NCBI GenBank assembly: GCA_023418055.1
Contig: JAEZDP010000166.1
Coordinates: forward strand, 1 to 10,347
Length of the DNA stretch: 10,347 bases
Direction of reading: 5' to 3'
From: Acidobacteriota bacterium
Lineage (GTDB): Bacteria; Acidobacteriota; Vicinamibacteria; Vicinamibacterales; Vicinamibacteraceae
How positions within the stretch are numbered: position 1 is the stretch's first letter; each line of letters starts with the position of its first letter. The notes beneath the pieces are model-generated. The model was not told the origin of the DNA. It saw only the letters and a list, made by a program, of their open reading frames with translations, and made no database searches. The position numbers were made by a program, and so were the translations under genes. Below are positions 1-8,103 of this stretch, piece by piece.

Positions 1-2025
1 GACGACCGTGGTCGCCTCCTCGCGAAACCTGAACGTACTGCCGATGGCATCGCCATCTGGCCACGCCTGGCGGGCGAGCGTCTCGTTGATCACCGCCACG
101 CGCGAGGCTCCGGCATCGTCGACGCGCGAGAAGGCGCGCCCCTGCACCAGTGGCAGTTGCAGGGCCTCGAAGTACTCTCCCGCGATGCTGACGTAGTCCA
201 CCTGCAGCGGCCTGTCACCTGGCAGCACGATCTGATCGCCCGAACGGCTCATCATCAGCGGCACCCGCGAGGTCAGGCCCACGGCCGACACCGCGCCCTC
301 TGCGTCGAGGGTCTCGACGAGACGTGCATAGAAGCTGCGGGCGCGGGCCTCGTCGTAGCCCCACGCCTCGGGCTCGAGCGTGGCCGCCACCACGTTGGCC
401 GTGACGAATCCGGGGTCGACGTTGGTTGCCACCCCCAGCGCTCGCAGGAACAAGCCGGCGCAGACGAGCAGCACCAGCGAGAGCGCGAGCTGTCCGACGA
501 CGAGGATGCGGGTGGGCAGGCCCGTACGCACGCCAGCCCGCGCCGAGTCGTCCCGCAGTGGCGCGACGATGTCGCGCCGAGCCGTCCGAAGCGTCGGTCC
601 CAAGCCACTGACCAGACCGGTCAGCGTCGTCACGGCCAGCGCAAACGCCAGCACGCGAAGGTCGGGCGACAGCTCGAGTGAGAGGGGGACGTTCGTGGCG
701 GGCAGCGGCAGTCGCTCGAGCGCGGTCGTGGCGGCAATGGCGAAAAGGAAGCCGCCGAGCGCCCCGAGCACGAAGAGCACGAGCACTTCCGTCAGCAGGT
801 GGCGAATCAGGCGACTGCGTCCCGCGCCGAGCGCCGCCCGCACGGCCATCTCACGCTGCCGCGCCACATACCGAGCCGACAACATCGTCGCCACGTTCAC
901 GCCGGCGATGGCGAGCACCAGCAGGGCCGCACCGAGCAGCACGCCGGTGAACGCCAGCACGATGCCGCCCTCCCCTCCGGGAAGTCCGCTGAAGGGGACG
1001 ATGTGCACCGCGGTGATGGCCTCCGGGCCGTCGGCGGCCCCGCGTGCGCGAGCCCAGGCGCCGGTCAGCGCCGACAATTCGCCGGCAACCGCGCCGACGC
1101 CCTGCCCAGCCGCCCGTCGCCCGAACATCCAGAGCCACGACGCGTCCAGGTTCGAGCGAGGCCGCAGCTGCGGCTGCATCGACACGGGCACCCACGCATC
1201 GGGACGCATGCCCGTGAACACGCCGTGGAAGACTGGCGGCGCGACGCCGATGAGAGTGAACGGGTGACCGTTGACCGCGATGGTCTGGCCCAGCGCGCGG
1301 GAGTCGCCCCCGAGATGGGTCTGCCAGTACGCGTGCGACACGACCAGCAGCGGATTGGCCCCAGGCGTAGCGTCTTCGCCGCGTGCGAACAGGCGCCCGG
1401 CGGCTGGCCTCACGCCGAGCACGTCGAAGTAGTTCGCGCTCACCATGTTTCCGAAGACGGCGACGCCTGGCTGGCCGGCCGACGAGAGCGTCAGGGCCAC
1501 GCGGCCCCAGACGGCGAGCCCGTCGAGCGTCGTCGTACTGTCTCGCAGGGCGACGTAGCGGGTGAACGATGTCTGCTGCAGTACCTCTCCGTTGCGCCGC
1601 ATCGGCTGAAGGCCGACGAGCGCGTCCGGGCGCGCAACGCCCGGCACCGGCCGCAGCACCAGCGCGTTCATCGCGCTGTAGATGGTCGTGGCGGCACCGC
1701 TCCCGACGGCAATCACCAGCACGACCACGAAGGTGAGCAGCGGCTGTCGGGCGAGCATGCGCAGGGCAAGGCGGACGTCGCCGACCAGTTCGGTGACGCC
1801 GTGTTCCCAGCCGCCGTCCCGCACGCGTTCGCGTGTGCCTACATATCCGTGCTGCAGATGAGCCCTGGCCGAGCGATGGGCGTCCTCTGCAGACATCCCG
1901 CGGGCCACTCGTGCGCGGACATCCTCTTCGAGGTAGTGCTGCAGTTCGTCGTCGAGGTCGCGATCGGCATCGGCACGCCTGGTGAGCACACGCACGCCGC
2001 GCGAGAGGTGGCGCCACAACGACAT
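1..2025 (-). CDS. ADOP-type ABC transporter permease (FtsX/MacB-like), C-terminus beyond the window
   Basis: This is an inner-membrane permease of the ADOP group, MacB-like but without a fused ATPase; its substrate is unknown. The frame is open for 675 codons from ATG 2025 to base 1 without a stop. Residues about 20-60 form the acidic/Arg-rich cytoplasmic prefix domain (DDELQHYLEEDVRARV). TM1 is at about 97-121. A periplasmic MacB_PCD-like domain follows to about 345 and then a multi-helix FtsX domain. That domain carries the conserved cytoplasmic motif REMAVRAALGAG at 391-402. A second TM and periplasmic block reads VAVINETLARQAWPDG near the edge. Full ADOP proteins are about 800-900 aa, so roughly 130-200 residues including the last FtsX helices are missing. 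The start lies one base after the padR stop (TGACATG), so the two genes are one translationally coupled operon under the padR promoter. Confidence in the family is high; the transported molecule cannot be told. Confidence 0.93.
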   Translation of the reverse strand, partial: MSLWRHLSRGVRVLTRRADADRDLDDELQHYLEEDVRARVARGMSAEDAHRSARAHLQHGYVGTRERVRDGGWEHGVTELVGDVRLALRMLARQPLLTFVVVLVIAVGSGAATTIYSAMNALVLRPVPGVARPDALVGLQPMRRNGEVLQQTSFTRYVALRDSTTTLDGLAVWGRVALTLSSAGQPGVAVFGNMVSANYFDVLGVRPAAGRLFARGEDATPGANPLLVVSHAYWQTHLGGDSRALGQTIAVNGHPFTLIGVAPPVFHGVFTGMRPDAWVPVSMQPQLRPRSNLDASWLWMFGRRAAGQGVGAVAGELSALTGAWARARGAADGPEAITAVHIVPFSGLPGGEGGIVLAFTGVLLGAALLVLAIAGVNVATMLSARYVARQREMAVRAALGAGRSRLIRHLLTEVLVLFVLGALGGFLFAIAATTALERLPLPATNVPLSLELSPDLRVLAFALAVTTLTGLVSGLGPTLRTARRDIVAPLRDDSARAGVRTGLPTRILVVGQLALSLVLLVCAGLFLRALGVATNVDPGFVTANVVAATLEPEAWGYDEARARSFYARLVETLDAEGAVSAVGLTSRVPLMMSRSGDQIVLPGDRPLQVDYVSIAGEYFEALQLPLVQGRAFSRVDDAGASRVAVINETLARQAWPDGDAIGSTFRFREEATTVV

Positions 2026-2026
2026 G

Positions 2027-2368
2027 TCAACTCTCCGCGTTCAGGAGCCGCGCGATGGCCGCCACGCGGCGCTGCCAGTCGGCCGTTTCCACCTCGAACT
2101 GTCGACGCCCGGCGCGGGTGAGCCTGTAGTACTTCGCTCGCCGCCCGCTGTCGGACTGCCGCCACTCGGCATCCACGTGCCCCGCCCGTTCGAGCCGCTG
2201 GAACGCGGTGAGCAGCGATCCGGGGTTTACCTTGAAGACCCCCTGCGACGTCTGCTCGATGCGTCGTGCGATGCCGAAGCCGTGCATCGGCTCGAGGCTC
2301 AGGGCTTTGAGGATGAGCAGGTCGAGCGTGCCCTGGATGACGTCGGTGTTCCCCGGCAGCGTGCTCAC
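2027..2368 (-). CDS. PadR-family transcriptional regulator
   Basis: This is a 113-aa winged-helix DNA-binding protein of the PadR family, probably a repressor of its own operon with the downstream permease. The N-terminal half is diagnostic: DVIQGTLDLLILKALSLEP at residues 9-27, then MHGFGIARRI, then GSLLTAFQRLERAGHVDAEW (recognition helix and wing), then GRRAKYYRLTRAGRRQFE. The C-terminal helix normally used for dimerisation is short, as in the small PadR subgroup found next to ADOP permeases. The start is GTG 2368, with GAGG eight bases upstream and no better start nearby. The stop overlaps the leader of the next gene, with one base before the permease ATG. The ligand or signal is unknown. 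Regulation is likely by the CTTGA/TCAAG dyads at 2498-2523. Confidence 0.95.
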   Translation of the reverse strand: MSTLPGNTDVIQGTLDLLILKALSLEPMHGFGIARRIEQTSQGVFKVNPGSLLTAFQRLERAGHVDAEWRQSDSGRRAKYYRLTRAGRRQFEVETADWQRRVAAIARLLNAES

Positions 2369-2491
2369 GTCCTGGTCCTCGCTTGCAGCGTGCGAGTGGT
2401 CCGGTCCGTGGACACACCCGTCCTGGTGGTTCAGTGTGCCGGGACGGAACGGACGCTGACTGTTTGGGGAGGCCCCGGCTCGAACGCTGGC

Positions 2492-2521
2492 ATCCTATGA
2501 CAATCAAGTCTTGATCGTCAA
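2492..2521 (-). promoter_or_regulatory. Predicted sigma70-type promoter of padR-permease operon
   Basis: Read on the minus strand, a -35 box TTGACG (2516-2521, 5/6 to consensus) and a -10 box TAGGAT (2492-2497, 4/6) are separated by 18 bases. Transcription would start near 2485, leaving a leader of about 117 bases before the padR GTG. The 3' end of the exported-protein gene is only about 30 bases upstream, with no clear terminator between, so read-through is also possible. This call comes from sequence match only. Confidence 0.55.
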
Positions 2522-2523
2522 GA
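2498..2523 (-). promoter_or_regulatory. Putative PadR operator: overlapping dyads with CTTGA/TCAAG half-sites
   Basis: Two perfect inverted repeats overlap by one half-site: ATCAAG-T-CTTGAT (2503-2515) and TCTTGA-TCG-TCAAGA (2509-2523). A further TGA-CAA-TCA unit sits at 2498-2506. On the minus strand this reads as two tandem, imperfect copies of CTTGA-N3-TCA offset by 14 bases. The array fills the -35 box and the -35/-10 spacer of the predicted promoter, as expected for repression by a dimeric winged-helix protein. PadR as the binder is inferred from adjacency. Confidence 0.5.
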
Positions 2524-2550
2524 TGTACAGTGGTCGCCGATCGCCGGGGC

Positions 2551-3993
2551 TCATGGCGCGGCGTTGACCTTGCGAAACGTCATCACCCGCTCGCGCTGCG
2601 GCATCGGCAGCGGCAACAGCGACGTCCTGTCGCTGACCCGCTGCAGGACCACCGAGCCCTCGACGAGGGCATGGCTGGCGCGAGCCACCAGCACCACGCC
2701 TTCAGTCACGTCCACCACCACCTGGTCGCCGTTGCGTCCCTCGGTCACCACCTGCAAGGAGTGAGGGCCTCCTGGCCGAATCTTGAACAGCCCGCGCGGG
2801 AACGACACGTGCTCGAGCGGCCTGTCTGTCGGACCGAGATCGAGCAACAGGCGCGCCGTCACGTCGCGCGTGGCGCGTCGGGTCGTCACCGACCCGTCGG
2901 CCTCGAAGCGGAAGATGTAGCGCGACCCATCCTCCGACCGGCCTATCCCGCCCCGCGGATTCCCCCGGTACTCGTGGATCACCGCATCGCCGTCGAAGGA
3001 GACCACGCCGCTGCCCTCACCGCGGATCTTGAGCTGGCCGACGCAGTAGTCGTAGTCGGCATCGGTGAGGAAGCCGATGCTCTGCAGGAACCCGACCTTG
3101 GTGAAGTGCGAGGCGAGGCGCTCCGGGACACCCGGACCCGATTCCGCGCGCATGGCCTGGCAGGGCAGGTCCAGCGGTGGCTTCGGGCTGCCTTCCGCGG
3201 CGTAGACGTCGCGGGTGGAGACGGCCGCCGTCAACTCGGCGATGTCCTCGCCGGGGCGGTCGCCTGCATAGCCGGTGGTGAAGCCGGCGCGAATCAGCTG
3301 ATCGGACGTCAGGTCGCTACTGGGGCCGCCTCCGTGATACTTCGCCGCCAGGCCGTGCTCCACGAACGAATCGTGGACCCGCGCCCATTCCCGATAGAGG
3401 CCGTTGGCCAGTCGCGCGCGCTCGACGACGCGACGGGCCTCCTCGAGTCCGGCATCCGTCCAGTCGCGCCGGCCGATGATGCGCCGTCCGTACCTGTCGT
3501 ACGTCGGCAGCGCGGCAATGGTGCCGTCGTACTCGGCGAGCAGGTTCGACGTGGCGTGGGTCCCTTCGTGGACCAGTGCATGCAGCAGTTCCGCACGCAT
3601 GATGGACCGCGTACCCGCCGGGCTGCCTGGACCGATGACCGCTTCACCGCCGCGCGATTCCGGCACGTTGATCATGTCCGGCCGCATCTTGGCGACCCAC
3701 GCCTCGCGCCCGGACTCTTCTTCGATGAACGCCACCCGTCGCGCACCCGCGCAGACGAGCGGTGCCATCAGGCGACGCGCCTTCTCGACATAGGCACGCT
3801 GTGTCGGCCCCGGCGACGAGACGAACCCCAACATCTCGTGCATGCCGACCGACAACCTGGAGAAGAACCCGTCCATGACCTCGATCGGCGGACACAGCGC
3901 GCTTTCCTGTGCCTCGACGGTCGTCACCCGTCCCAACGCCATCGCCGTCACGAGCAACGCCATCCCCGAAACCACCGCCGCCAACTGCTTCAC
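2551..3993 (-). CDS. Exported putative zinc metalloprotease (HEGTH motif), family unassigned
   Basis: This 480-aa protein has a Sec signal peptide: Lys2, hydrophobic core about 4-20, likely cleavage near VEAQ-ES at 29/30. A zincin motif LLHALVHEGTHATSN (136-150) places H142, E143 and H146 as two zinc ligands and the catalytic base. About 105 residues later PGEDIAEL (247-254) offers E249 or E253 as the third ligand, a gluzincin-like layout. Four cysteines remain after cleavage (34, 81, 278, 317) and could form disulfides. The region after about 320 is rich in short beta-type stretches and may be a separate C-terminal domain. The start is GTG 3993 with AGAGGA ten bases upstream. It diverges from the permease at 4162. 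I do not recognise a named peptidase family; the substrate is unknown, and the zinc-protease role is inferred from the motif. Confidence 0.8.
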   Translation of the reverse strand: MKQLAAVVSGMALLVTAMALGRVTTVEAQESALCPPIEVMDGFFSRLSVGMHEMLGFVSSPGPTQRAYVEKARRLMAPLVCAGARRVAFIEEESGREAWVAKMRPDMINVPESRGGEAVIGPGSPAGTRSIMRAELLHALVHEGTHATSNLLAEYDGTIAALPTYDRYGRRIIGRRDWTDAGLEEARRVVERARLANGLYREWARVHDSFVEHGLAAKYHGGGPSSDLTSDQLIRAGFTTGYAGDRPGEDIAELTAAVSTRDVYAAEGSPKPPLDLPCQAMRAESGPGVPERLASHFTKVGFLQSIGFLTDADYDYCVGQLKIRGEGSGVVSFDGDAVIHEYRGNPRGGIGRSEDGSRYIFRFEADGSVTTRRATRDVTARLLLDLGPTDRPLEHVSFPRGLFKIRPGGPHSLQVVTEGRNGDQVVVDVTEGVVLVARASHALVEGSVVLQRVSDRTSLLPLPMPQRERVMTFRKVNAAP

Positions 3994-4093
3994 CGAGCCG
4001 ATGTCCTCTCCGGGCCGTGCGAATTGCGTCCCTATGGGGCGGACCTTATCATGCGGCGGCGACGCGGGGTGCCATCACAACACGTCTGCTGTC

Positions 4094-4129
4094 TTCACTT
4101 GACGCTCTAGTGAACATGTGTGACGCTCT
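4094..4129 (+). promoter_or_regulatory. Operator-like dyad and direct repeat upstream of second permease
   Basis: A perfect inverted repeat TTCACT-N9-AGTGAA spans 4094-4114. Its nine-base spacer, TGACGCTCT (4100-4108), occurs again exactly at 4121-4129, a period of 21 bp or two helical turns. A -35-like TTGACG (4099-4104) lies inside the dyad, but no good -10 sits 16-18 bases downstream, so the promoter itself is uncertain. The site is 33 bases before the permease start, in the 168-bp divergent gap with the exported zincin, and could control either gene. The binding protein is unknown. Confidence 0.4.
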
Positions 4130-4161
4130 GGGCCGTGCCGCACATTGCGCGCGCCTGACCG

Positions 4162-6852
4162 ATGGCGACCATCAGACGTCTTGTCCTGCGACTGCTTGCG
4201 GTCTTCCGCATACACGCGGCGGAGGCGGAGCTGTCACGCGAAATTCAGTCGCATCTCCAATTGCTCGAAGACGAGTTCGTTTCGCAAGGCCTGCAGAGGG
4301 ACGACGCACGGCTAGCCGCGCGGCGTGCTTTCGGCGGCGTCGAACAGGTCAAGGAGCACCAGCGCGACGCGCGCGGGTTTCGGTGGCTCGATGGCGCGCG
4401 GCTGGACTTCACGCTGGGCGCGCGCATGCTGGCGAAGTACCCCGGACTCTCCATCATCGGGGGCATGGGCCTCGCGGTCGGTGTTGCCATCGGCGTGGGG
4501 TGCTTCGCGTTCCTGTACGCCTTCTTCTACGCGACGCTGCCGGTCGAGGACGGTGACCGGATCGTGGCCCTCGAGAACTGGGACATCGAGGCGAACTCCG
4601 AGGTACGGCGGTCGATGCACGATCTCGTCACGTGGCGGCGCGACATGACGACGGTCGGGGAGATCGGCGCGTTCCGCACCGTGGCGCGCACCATGACCGT
4701 GGCTGGGGGCCCCGTCGAGGCCGTGGAGGTCGCACAGATCACGGCCGACGGCTTCAACATCACCCGCGTCACGCCGGTCATCGGACGCGCGCTTGTCGCC
4801 ACCGACGAGCGCCCCGGTGCCTTGCCGGTCGTGCTCATCGGCCACGACGTCTGGCACTCGCGATTCGGCGGCGACCGATCCGTACTCGGACAGGATGTGC
4901 GGCTGGGCAACGTGGCGCACACCATTGTGGGTGTCATGCCCGAGGGGTATGGATTTCCCGTCAATCACAGCTACTGGATTCCACTGAGTACCGAGGCCAC
5001 AACGGTTGGACCGCGTGAAGGACCGGAGATCCTCGTCTTCGGACGCCTGCGCGACGGCTCCACCATCGCGCAAGCGCAGGCCGAGCTGTCGGCCCTTGGC
5101 GAGAGGGCAGGTCGCGCGCTGCCGCTCACGCATGCCCGGCTCCGGCCGCGCGTGATGCCCTTCACGCACGCGGTCCTCGATATTCAGGAGACCACCGTCC
5201 GGGACGTCATGGCGATCCAGTCGATGGTCAGCATGCTGGCGCTGATCGTCGCGGTCAACGTCGGCGTGCTCGTCTACGCGCGTACAGCTACCCGATATCG
5301 CGAGATCGCGGTTCGAACCGCGCTCGGCGCCAGCCGTCGCCGCATCGTCGGTCAGCTGTTCATCGAAGCCCTGGTGCTCAGCGCCGTCGCCTCCGCAGTC
5401 GGCATCGCGCTCGCCAGATACGGCATCGCACAAGGTGTCGCCATCTATGCCGCGCAAGGCAATGGCCCGCTGCCGTACTTCCTCTCGTTCAACCTGCCAG
5501 TGGCGGTGTACGTGTACGTGGCCATCCTGACCGTGTTCGCGGCCCTGGTCGCGGGCGTGTTTCCAGCGCTGCACGCCACTGGAGCTCGGACACACGACAC
5601 CCTGAGGCAGGCCAGCGCCACCGATGGGATGCGGCTCGGCCGCGTCTGGACCGTGATGATCGTGGCGCAGGTGGCGATTGCGATGATCGGACTCCCCATC
5701 GTCATCAAGATCAGCCTGGATGGAATCCAACGCGGCCTGGGCGAGGCCAGCTACAGCGAGGAGTCCTTCCTCGCCGCTGCCATCAGCACGGATCCCGATG
5801 CGCCGGAAGGTGTGCCGGCGTCCGACCGTGCGCAGGAACCGGCCGCGCGGTTCGACAGGGTCCGAAGAGATCTCGCGACGCGTCTCGACGGCGATCCGGC
5901 CGTGGATGACGTGACGGTGGCAGCCACCATCCCGGGCGCCGAACCGAGGGCGCGCATTGCCATCGACGGAGCGGTCGGCGTTCGGGACGGTGAACTCGAC
6001 GTCTGCTTCAACCACGTCGCCACGGACTTCTTCGAGGCGTTCGGCGCGCGTCTCGTTGCCGGTCGGGCGTTGCACGACAGCGACGGCACAGGCTCGACGC
6101 AGGCCGTTGTCGTCAATCGCGCCTTCGTGAGTCAGTTGCTGGGCGGCGCGCATGCCGTCGGGCGCCGGTTGCACTACGTGGAGGCACGTCGGCGCGACCC
6201 GGCGGGGGGCGGCACCCCCACGCAGTACGAGATCGTCGGTGTCGTGACGGACCTCGGCACCAACCCCATCAGGCCTGACCTGGTCGCACCGGTCATCTAT
6301 CACCCGCTGCGGAACTCCACGCGTGCGACGGTCCTGGTCCGGACGCGCGGCCACGAACCCGCGCAGTTCGCATCACGCCTCCGAGAACTCACGGCCGCGG
6401 TCGATCCCACGCTGCGGGTACGAATCGAGACCTTCAGCGAGATGAGGCGTCAACAGGGAGTCGCGCTCCGCCTGATGCTCGTCGGCTCGTCGCTGGTGAT
6501 CGGCAGCGTCCTGTTGCTGTCGGCGGCAGGCATCTACGCGATGATGTCGTTCACCGTGTCGCAACGCCGCAAGGAGATCGGCATCCGCGCCGCGCTGGGC
6601 GCTGACGCGCGGCATCTCCTGGGCAGCATCTTCACCAAGGCGATCCTCCAACTCGCATCGGGTGTGGCCGCGGGCATCGTCCTGGCGCTGCTGATTGACC
6701 GGGCGAGCGATGGAGAGCTGCTCGGCGCGCTGGGCCTGGGTCTGGTGCCCGTCGCGGCGCTGCTGATGGTGCTGGTCGGCTTGTGTGCAGCCATTGGCCC
6801 GGCCCGCCGAGGCCTTCGCATCCCGCCGACCGAAGCGCTGCGGGCCGAGTAG
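4162..6852 (+). CDS. ADOP-type ABC transporter permease (FtsX/MacB-like), complete
   Basis: This is an 896-aa inner-membrane permease with the full duplicated ADOP architecture. The cytoplasmic prefix is at about 15-72 (AEAELSREIQSHLQLLEDEF) and TM1 at about 97-123. The first periplasmic MacB_PCD-like domain spans about 130-345. FtsX helices around 350-372, 398-420 and 446-470 carry the motif REIAVRTALGA (380-390). A further TM lies at about 494-516, then a second periplasmic domain to about 765. The last FtsX block carries QRRKEIGIRAALGA (801-814) and ends PTEALRAE, the usual ADOP terminus. No Walker motifs are present, so an ATPase must come from elsewhere. An in-frame TGA at 4156-4158 makes ATG 4162 the first possible start; no clear Shine-Dalgarno precedes it. 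Unlike the permease at the left edge it has no PadR partner. It converges on the sialidase with a 20-bp gap. The substrate is unknown. Confidence 0.95.
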   Translation: MATIRRLVLRLLAVFRIHAAEAELSREIQSHLQLLEDEFVSQGLQRDDARLAARRAFGGVEQVKEHQRDARGFRWLDGARLDFTLGARMLAKYPGLSIIGGMGLAVGVAIGVGCFAFLYAFFYATLPVEDGDRIVALENWDIEANSEVRRSMHDLVTWRRDMTTVGEIGAFRTVARTMTVAGGPVEAVEVAQITADGFNITRVTPVIGRALVATDERPGALPVVLIGHDVWHSRFGGDRSVLGQDVRLGNVAHTIVGVMPEGYGFPVNHSYWIPLSTEATTVGPREGPEILVFGRLRDGSTIAQAQAELSALGERAGRALPLTHARLRPRVMPFTHAVLDIQETTVRDVMAIQSMVSMLALIVAVNVGVLVYARTATRYREIAVRTALGASRRRIVGQLFIEALVLSAVASAVGIALARYGIAQGVAIYAAQGNGPLPYFLSFNLPVAVYVYVAILTVFAALVAGVFPALHATGARTHDTLRQASATDGMRLGRVWTVMIVAQVAIAMIGLPIVIKISLDGIQRGLGEASYSEESFLAAAISTDPDAPEGVPASDRAQEPAARFDRVRRDLATRLDGDPAVDDVTVAATIPGAEPRARIAIDGAVGVRDGELDVCFNHVATDFFEAFGARLVAGRALHDSDGTGSTQAVVVNRAFVSQLLGGAHAVGRRLHYVEARRRDPAGGGTPTQYEIVGVVTDLGTNPIRPDLVAPVIYHPLRNSTRATVLVRTRGHEPAQFASRLRELTAAVDPTLRVRIETFSEMRRQQGVALRLMLVGSSLVIGSVLLLSAAGIYAMMSFTVSQRRKEIGIRAALGADARHLLGSIFTKAILQLASGVAAGIVLALLIDRASDGELLGALGLGLVPVAALLMVLVGLCAAIGPARRGLRIPPTEALRAE

Positions 6853-6872
6853 GTCGCGACGTCGGCCTCGGC

Positions 6873-8063
6873 TCAGTCGACCGTGCAGTCGGCATCGAGC
6901 CACGCGCGGTCGAGCACCACGAACCGGATGGCGGTCACCCGCCCTGATGCATCGGCGGCCTCATACAGGAGACCGAACCGCCCGTCCCCGAGCGGGGTCA
7001 ACGTCGAGTAGGCCGAAGGCCCCGCTTCAATCGTACGGCGCACGGGCCACGTCTCGCCATCGTCGCACGACATCGTGATGGTGAGGTTTCGTCGCTGCGA
7101 GGGATGGTTCGTGTTGCTGAACAGCAGCTGCCGCGCGGTGGGGCTGTTGGGCGGCGCCTCCAGATCGCGCCGGATAATCGACCCGTTGTTGGCGGGGTCG
7201 ACGAGCGTAGGTTCCTGCCGAAGCCCGGCATAGGTGACGCCCCCGTCGGTCGACCACGCGACCTTGCGAACACCGCCAGGCGCGCGGCTGTTGAGGAGAA
7301 TCGTGCCGTCGGACAGTTCCACGGTCTTGTTCTCGTCCATGCCGGGGCCCACCAGCGCGCCGAAACGCCAGCGCTTGCCGTGGTCGTCGCTGTAGAGGCT
7401 TGCAGCCCAGATGTCGCCCTCGTGGCGGATCACGTACTGCTGCAGGAGCCGTCCGGCATACCGGCCACGGCGGATCTGGATCCCCTCGCCCGACGCCGGG
7501 AACAGCCCGGCCCATGCCGGCTGCTTGGCCTCACGCGTGATGCGTTCGTGGCGCCAGGTGACCCCATCGTCATCCGAGTAGCTGTAGTCCATCTGGAGGA
7601 CGTTCGGGTCGTCTTCGTCGTTGCCGGTTGCCGACTGATGGAAGCCCGTATTCACCGCCCCGACGTAGAAGAGAAAGATCCGGCCCGTCGTGCGATCGAC
7701 GAGCAGGCTCGGATCGCCGAAGCCAGCGGCACCGGGCTCGTAGCGCACGACCTGGCGCGCGCCCCAGGTGGCCCCGCCGTCGGTGCTGCGGCGAAGGACG
7801 AGCGCGATGTTGCTCGGCACGTCCGGATCACCAGGCCGACCGTCGTACGCGGCAATCAGCGTGCCGGCATTCGTCCGCGTCAACGCGGGAATGCGGTAGA
7901 CGGGATAGCCCACGCCCCGCACGTCGAGATCGACAGACGCCAGCCCCGATGACGGCCCGGCGGTCTGGAGTGCAGGCGAGGCCGGTGAGATGACGACGAA
8001 GAGCGCCAGGAGGCCGGGCAGCGCCAAGGGGATTCTCTTACGAGAGGTACTCCAATCCAGCAT
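6873..8063 (-). CDS. Exported exo-alpha-sialidase (GH33, NedA-like)
   Basis: This 396-aa enzyme is predicted to release terminal sialic acids from glycans outside the cytoplasm. Signal peptide: RKR at 8-10, hydrophobic 11-26, cleavage near 31. The catalytic domain opens with YRIP (56-59), and five Asp boxes fold the propeller: STDGGATW 93, SDDDGVTW 163, SDDHGKRW 225, STDGGVTY 271, SCDDGETW 332. By recalled alignment to the Micromonospora viridifaciens enzyme the active site is complete: Arg triad R57, R260 (LLNSR) and R324; acid/base D81 after YDGR; nucleophile Y352 (AYSTL) with E244 (MDENKT). The length matches a single catalytic domain without carbohydrate-binding modules. The start is ATG 8063 with AGAGAGG eight bases upstream. 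No sialic acid transporter or catabolic gene is in the window, so it may act as a scavenging or mucin/glycan-trimming enzyme working alone. GH33 assignment is strong; true substrate specificity is inferred. Confidence 0.94.
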   Translation of the reverse strand: MLDWSTSRKRIPLALPGLLALFVVISPASPALQTAGPSSGLASVDLDVRGVGYPVYRIPALTRTNAGTLIAAYDGRPGDPDVPSNIALVLRRSTDGGATWGARQVVRYEPGAAGFGDPSLLVDRTTGRIFLFYVGAVNTGFHQSATGNDEDDPNVLQMDYSYSDDDGVTWRHERITREAKQPAWAGLFPASGEGIQIRRGRYAGRLLQQYVIRHEGDIWAASLYSDDHGKRWRFGALVGPGMDENKTVELSDGTILLNSRAPGGVRKVAWSTDGGVTYAGLRQEPTLVDPANNGSIIRRDLEAPPNSPTARQLLFSNTNHPSQRRNLTITMSCDDGETWPVRRTIEAGPSAYSTLTPLGDGRFGLLYEAADASGRVTAIRFVVLDRAWLDADCTVD

Positions 8064-8103
8064 CGCGTCTGCCTCTCTCGGTCGGGTTGGTACAACGACC
8101 GCA

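Noticed and set aside
851..2017. 388-aa minus-strand open frame overlapping the left permease
   Set aside because: Arg/Ala/Gly-rich, no recognisable domain; it is another frame of the permease gene, which itself reads through without a stop to the window edge.
380..2121. Long plus-strand open frames (380-1267, 799-2121) opposite the left permease
   Set aside because: Arg/Ala/Pro/Ser- or His/Gln-rich composition and no domain; they are antisense shadows of the minus-strand permease, whose frame gives an uninterrupted ADOP protein.
2530..4110. 526-aa plus-strand open frame opposite the exported zincin
   Set aside because: No domain and biased composition; the minus strand has a signal peptide, zinc motif, RBS and sensible length.
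4312..6354. 680-aa minus-strand open frame opposite the second permease
   Set aside because: Asp/Arg/His-rich composition typical of antisense frames in GC-rich DNA; the plus strand encodes a complete permease there.
6844..6872. Inverted repeat GCCGAG-N17-CTCGGC between the converging permease and sialidase, as a bidirectional terminator
   Set aside because: The stem is only 6 bp with a 17-base loop (containing GTCGCGAC) and has no T tract on either side; it also overlaps the permease stop. Too weak to annotate.
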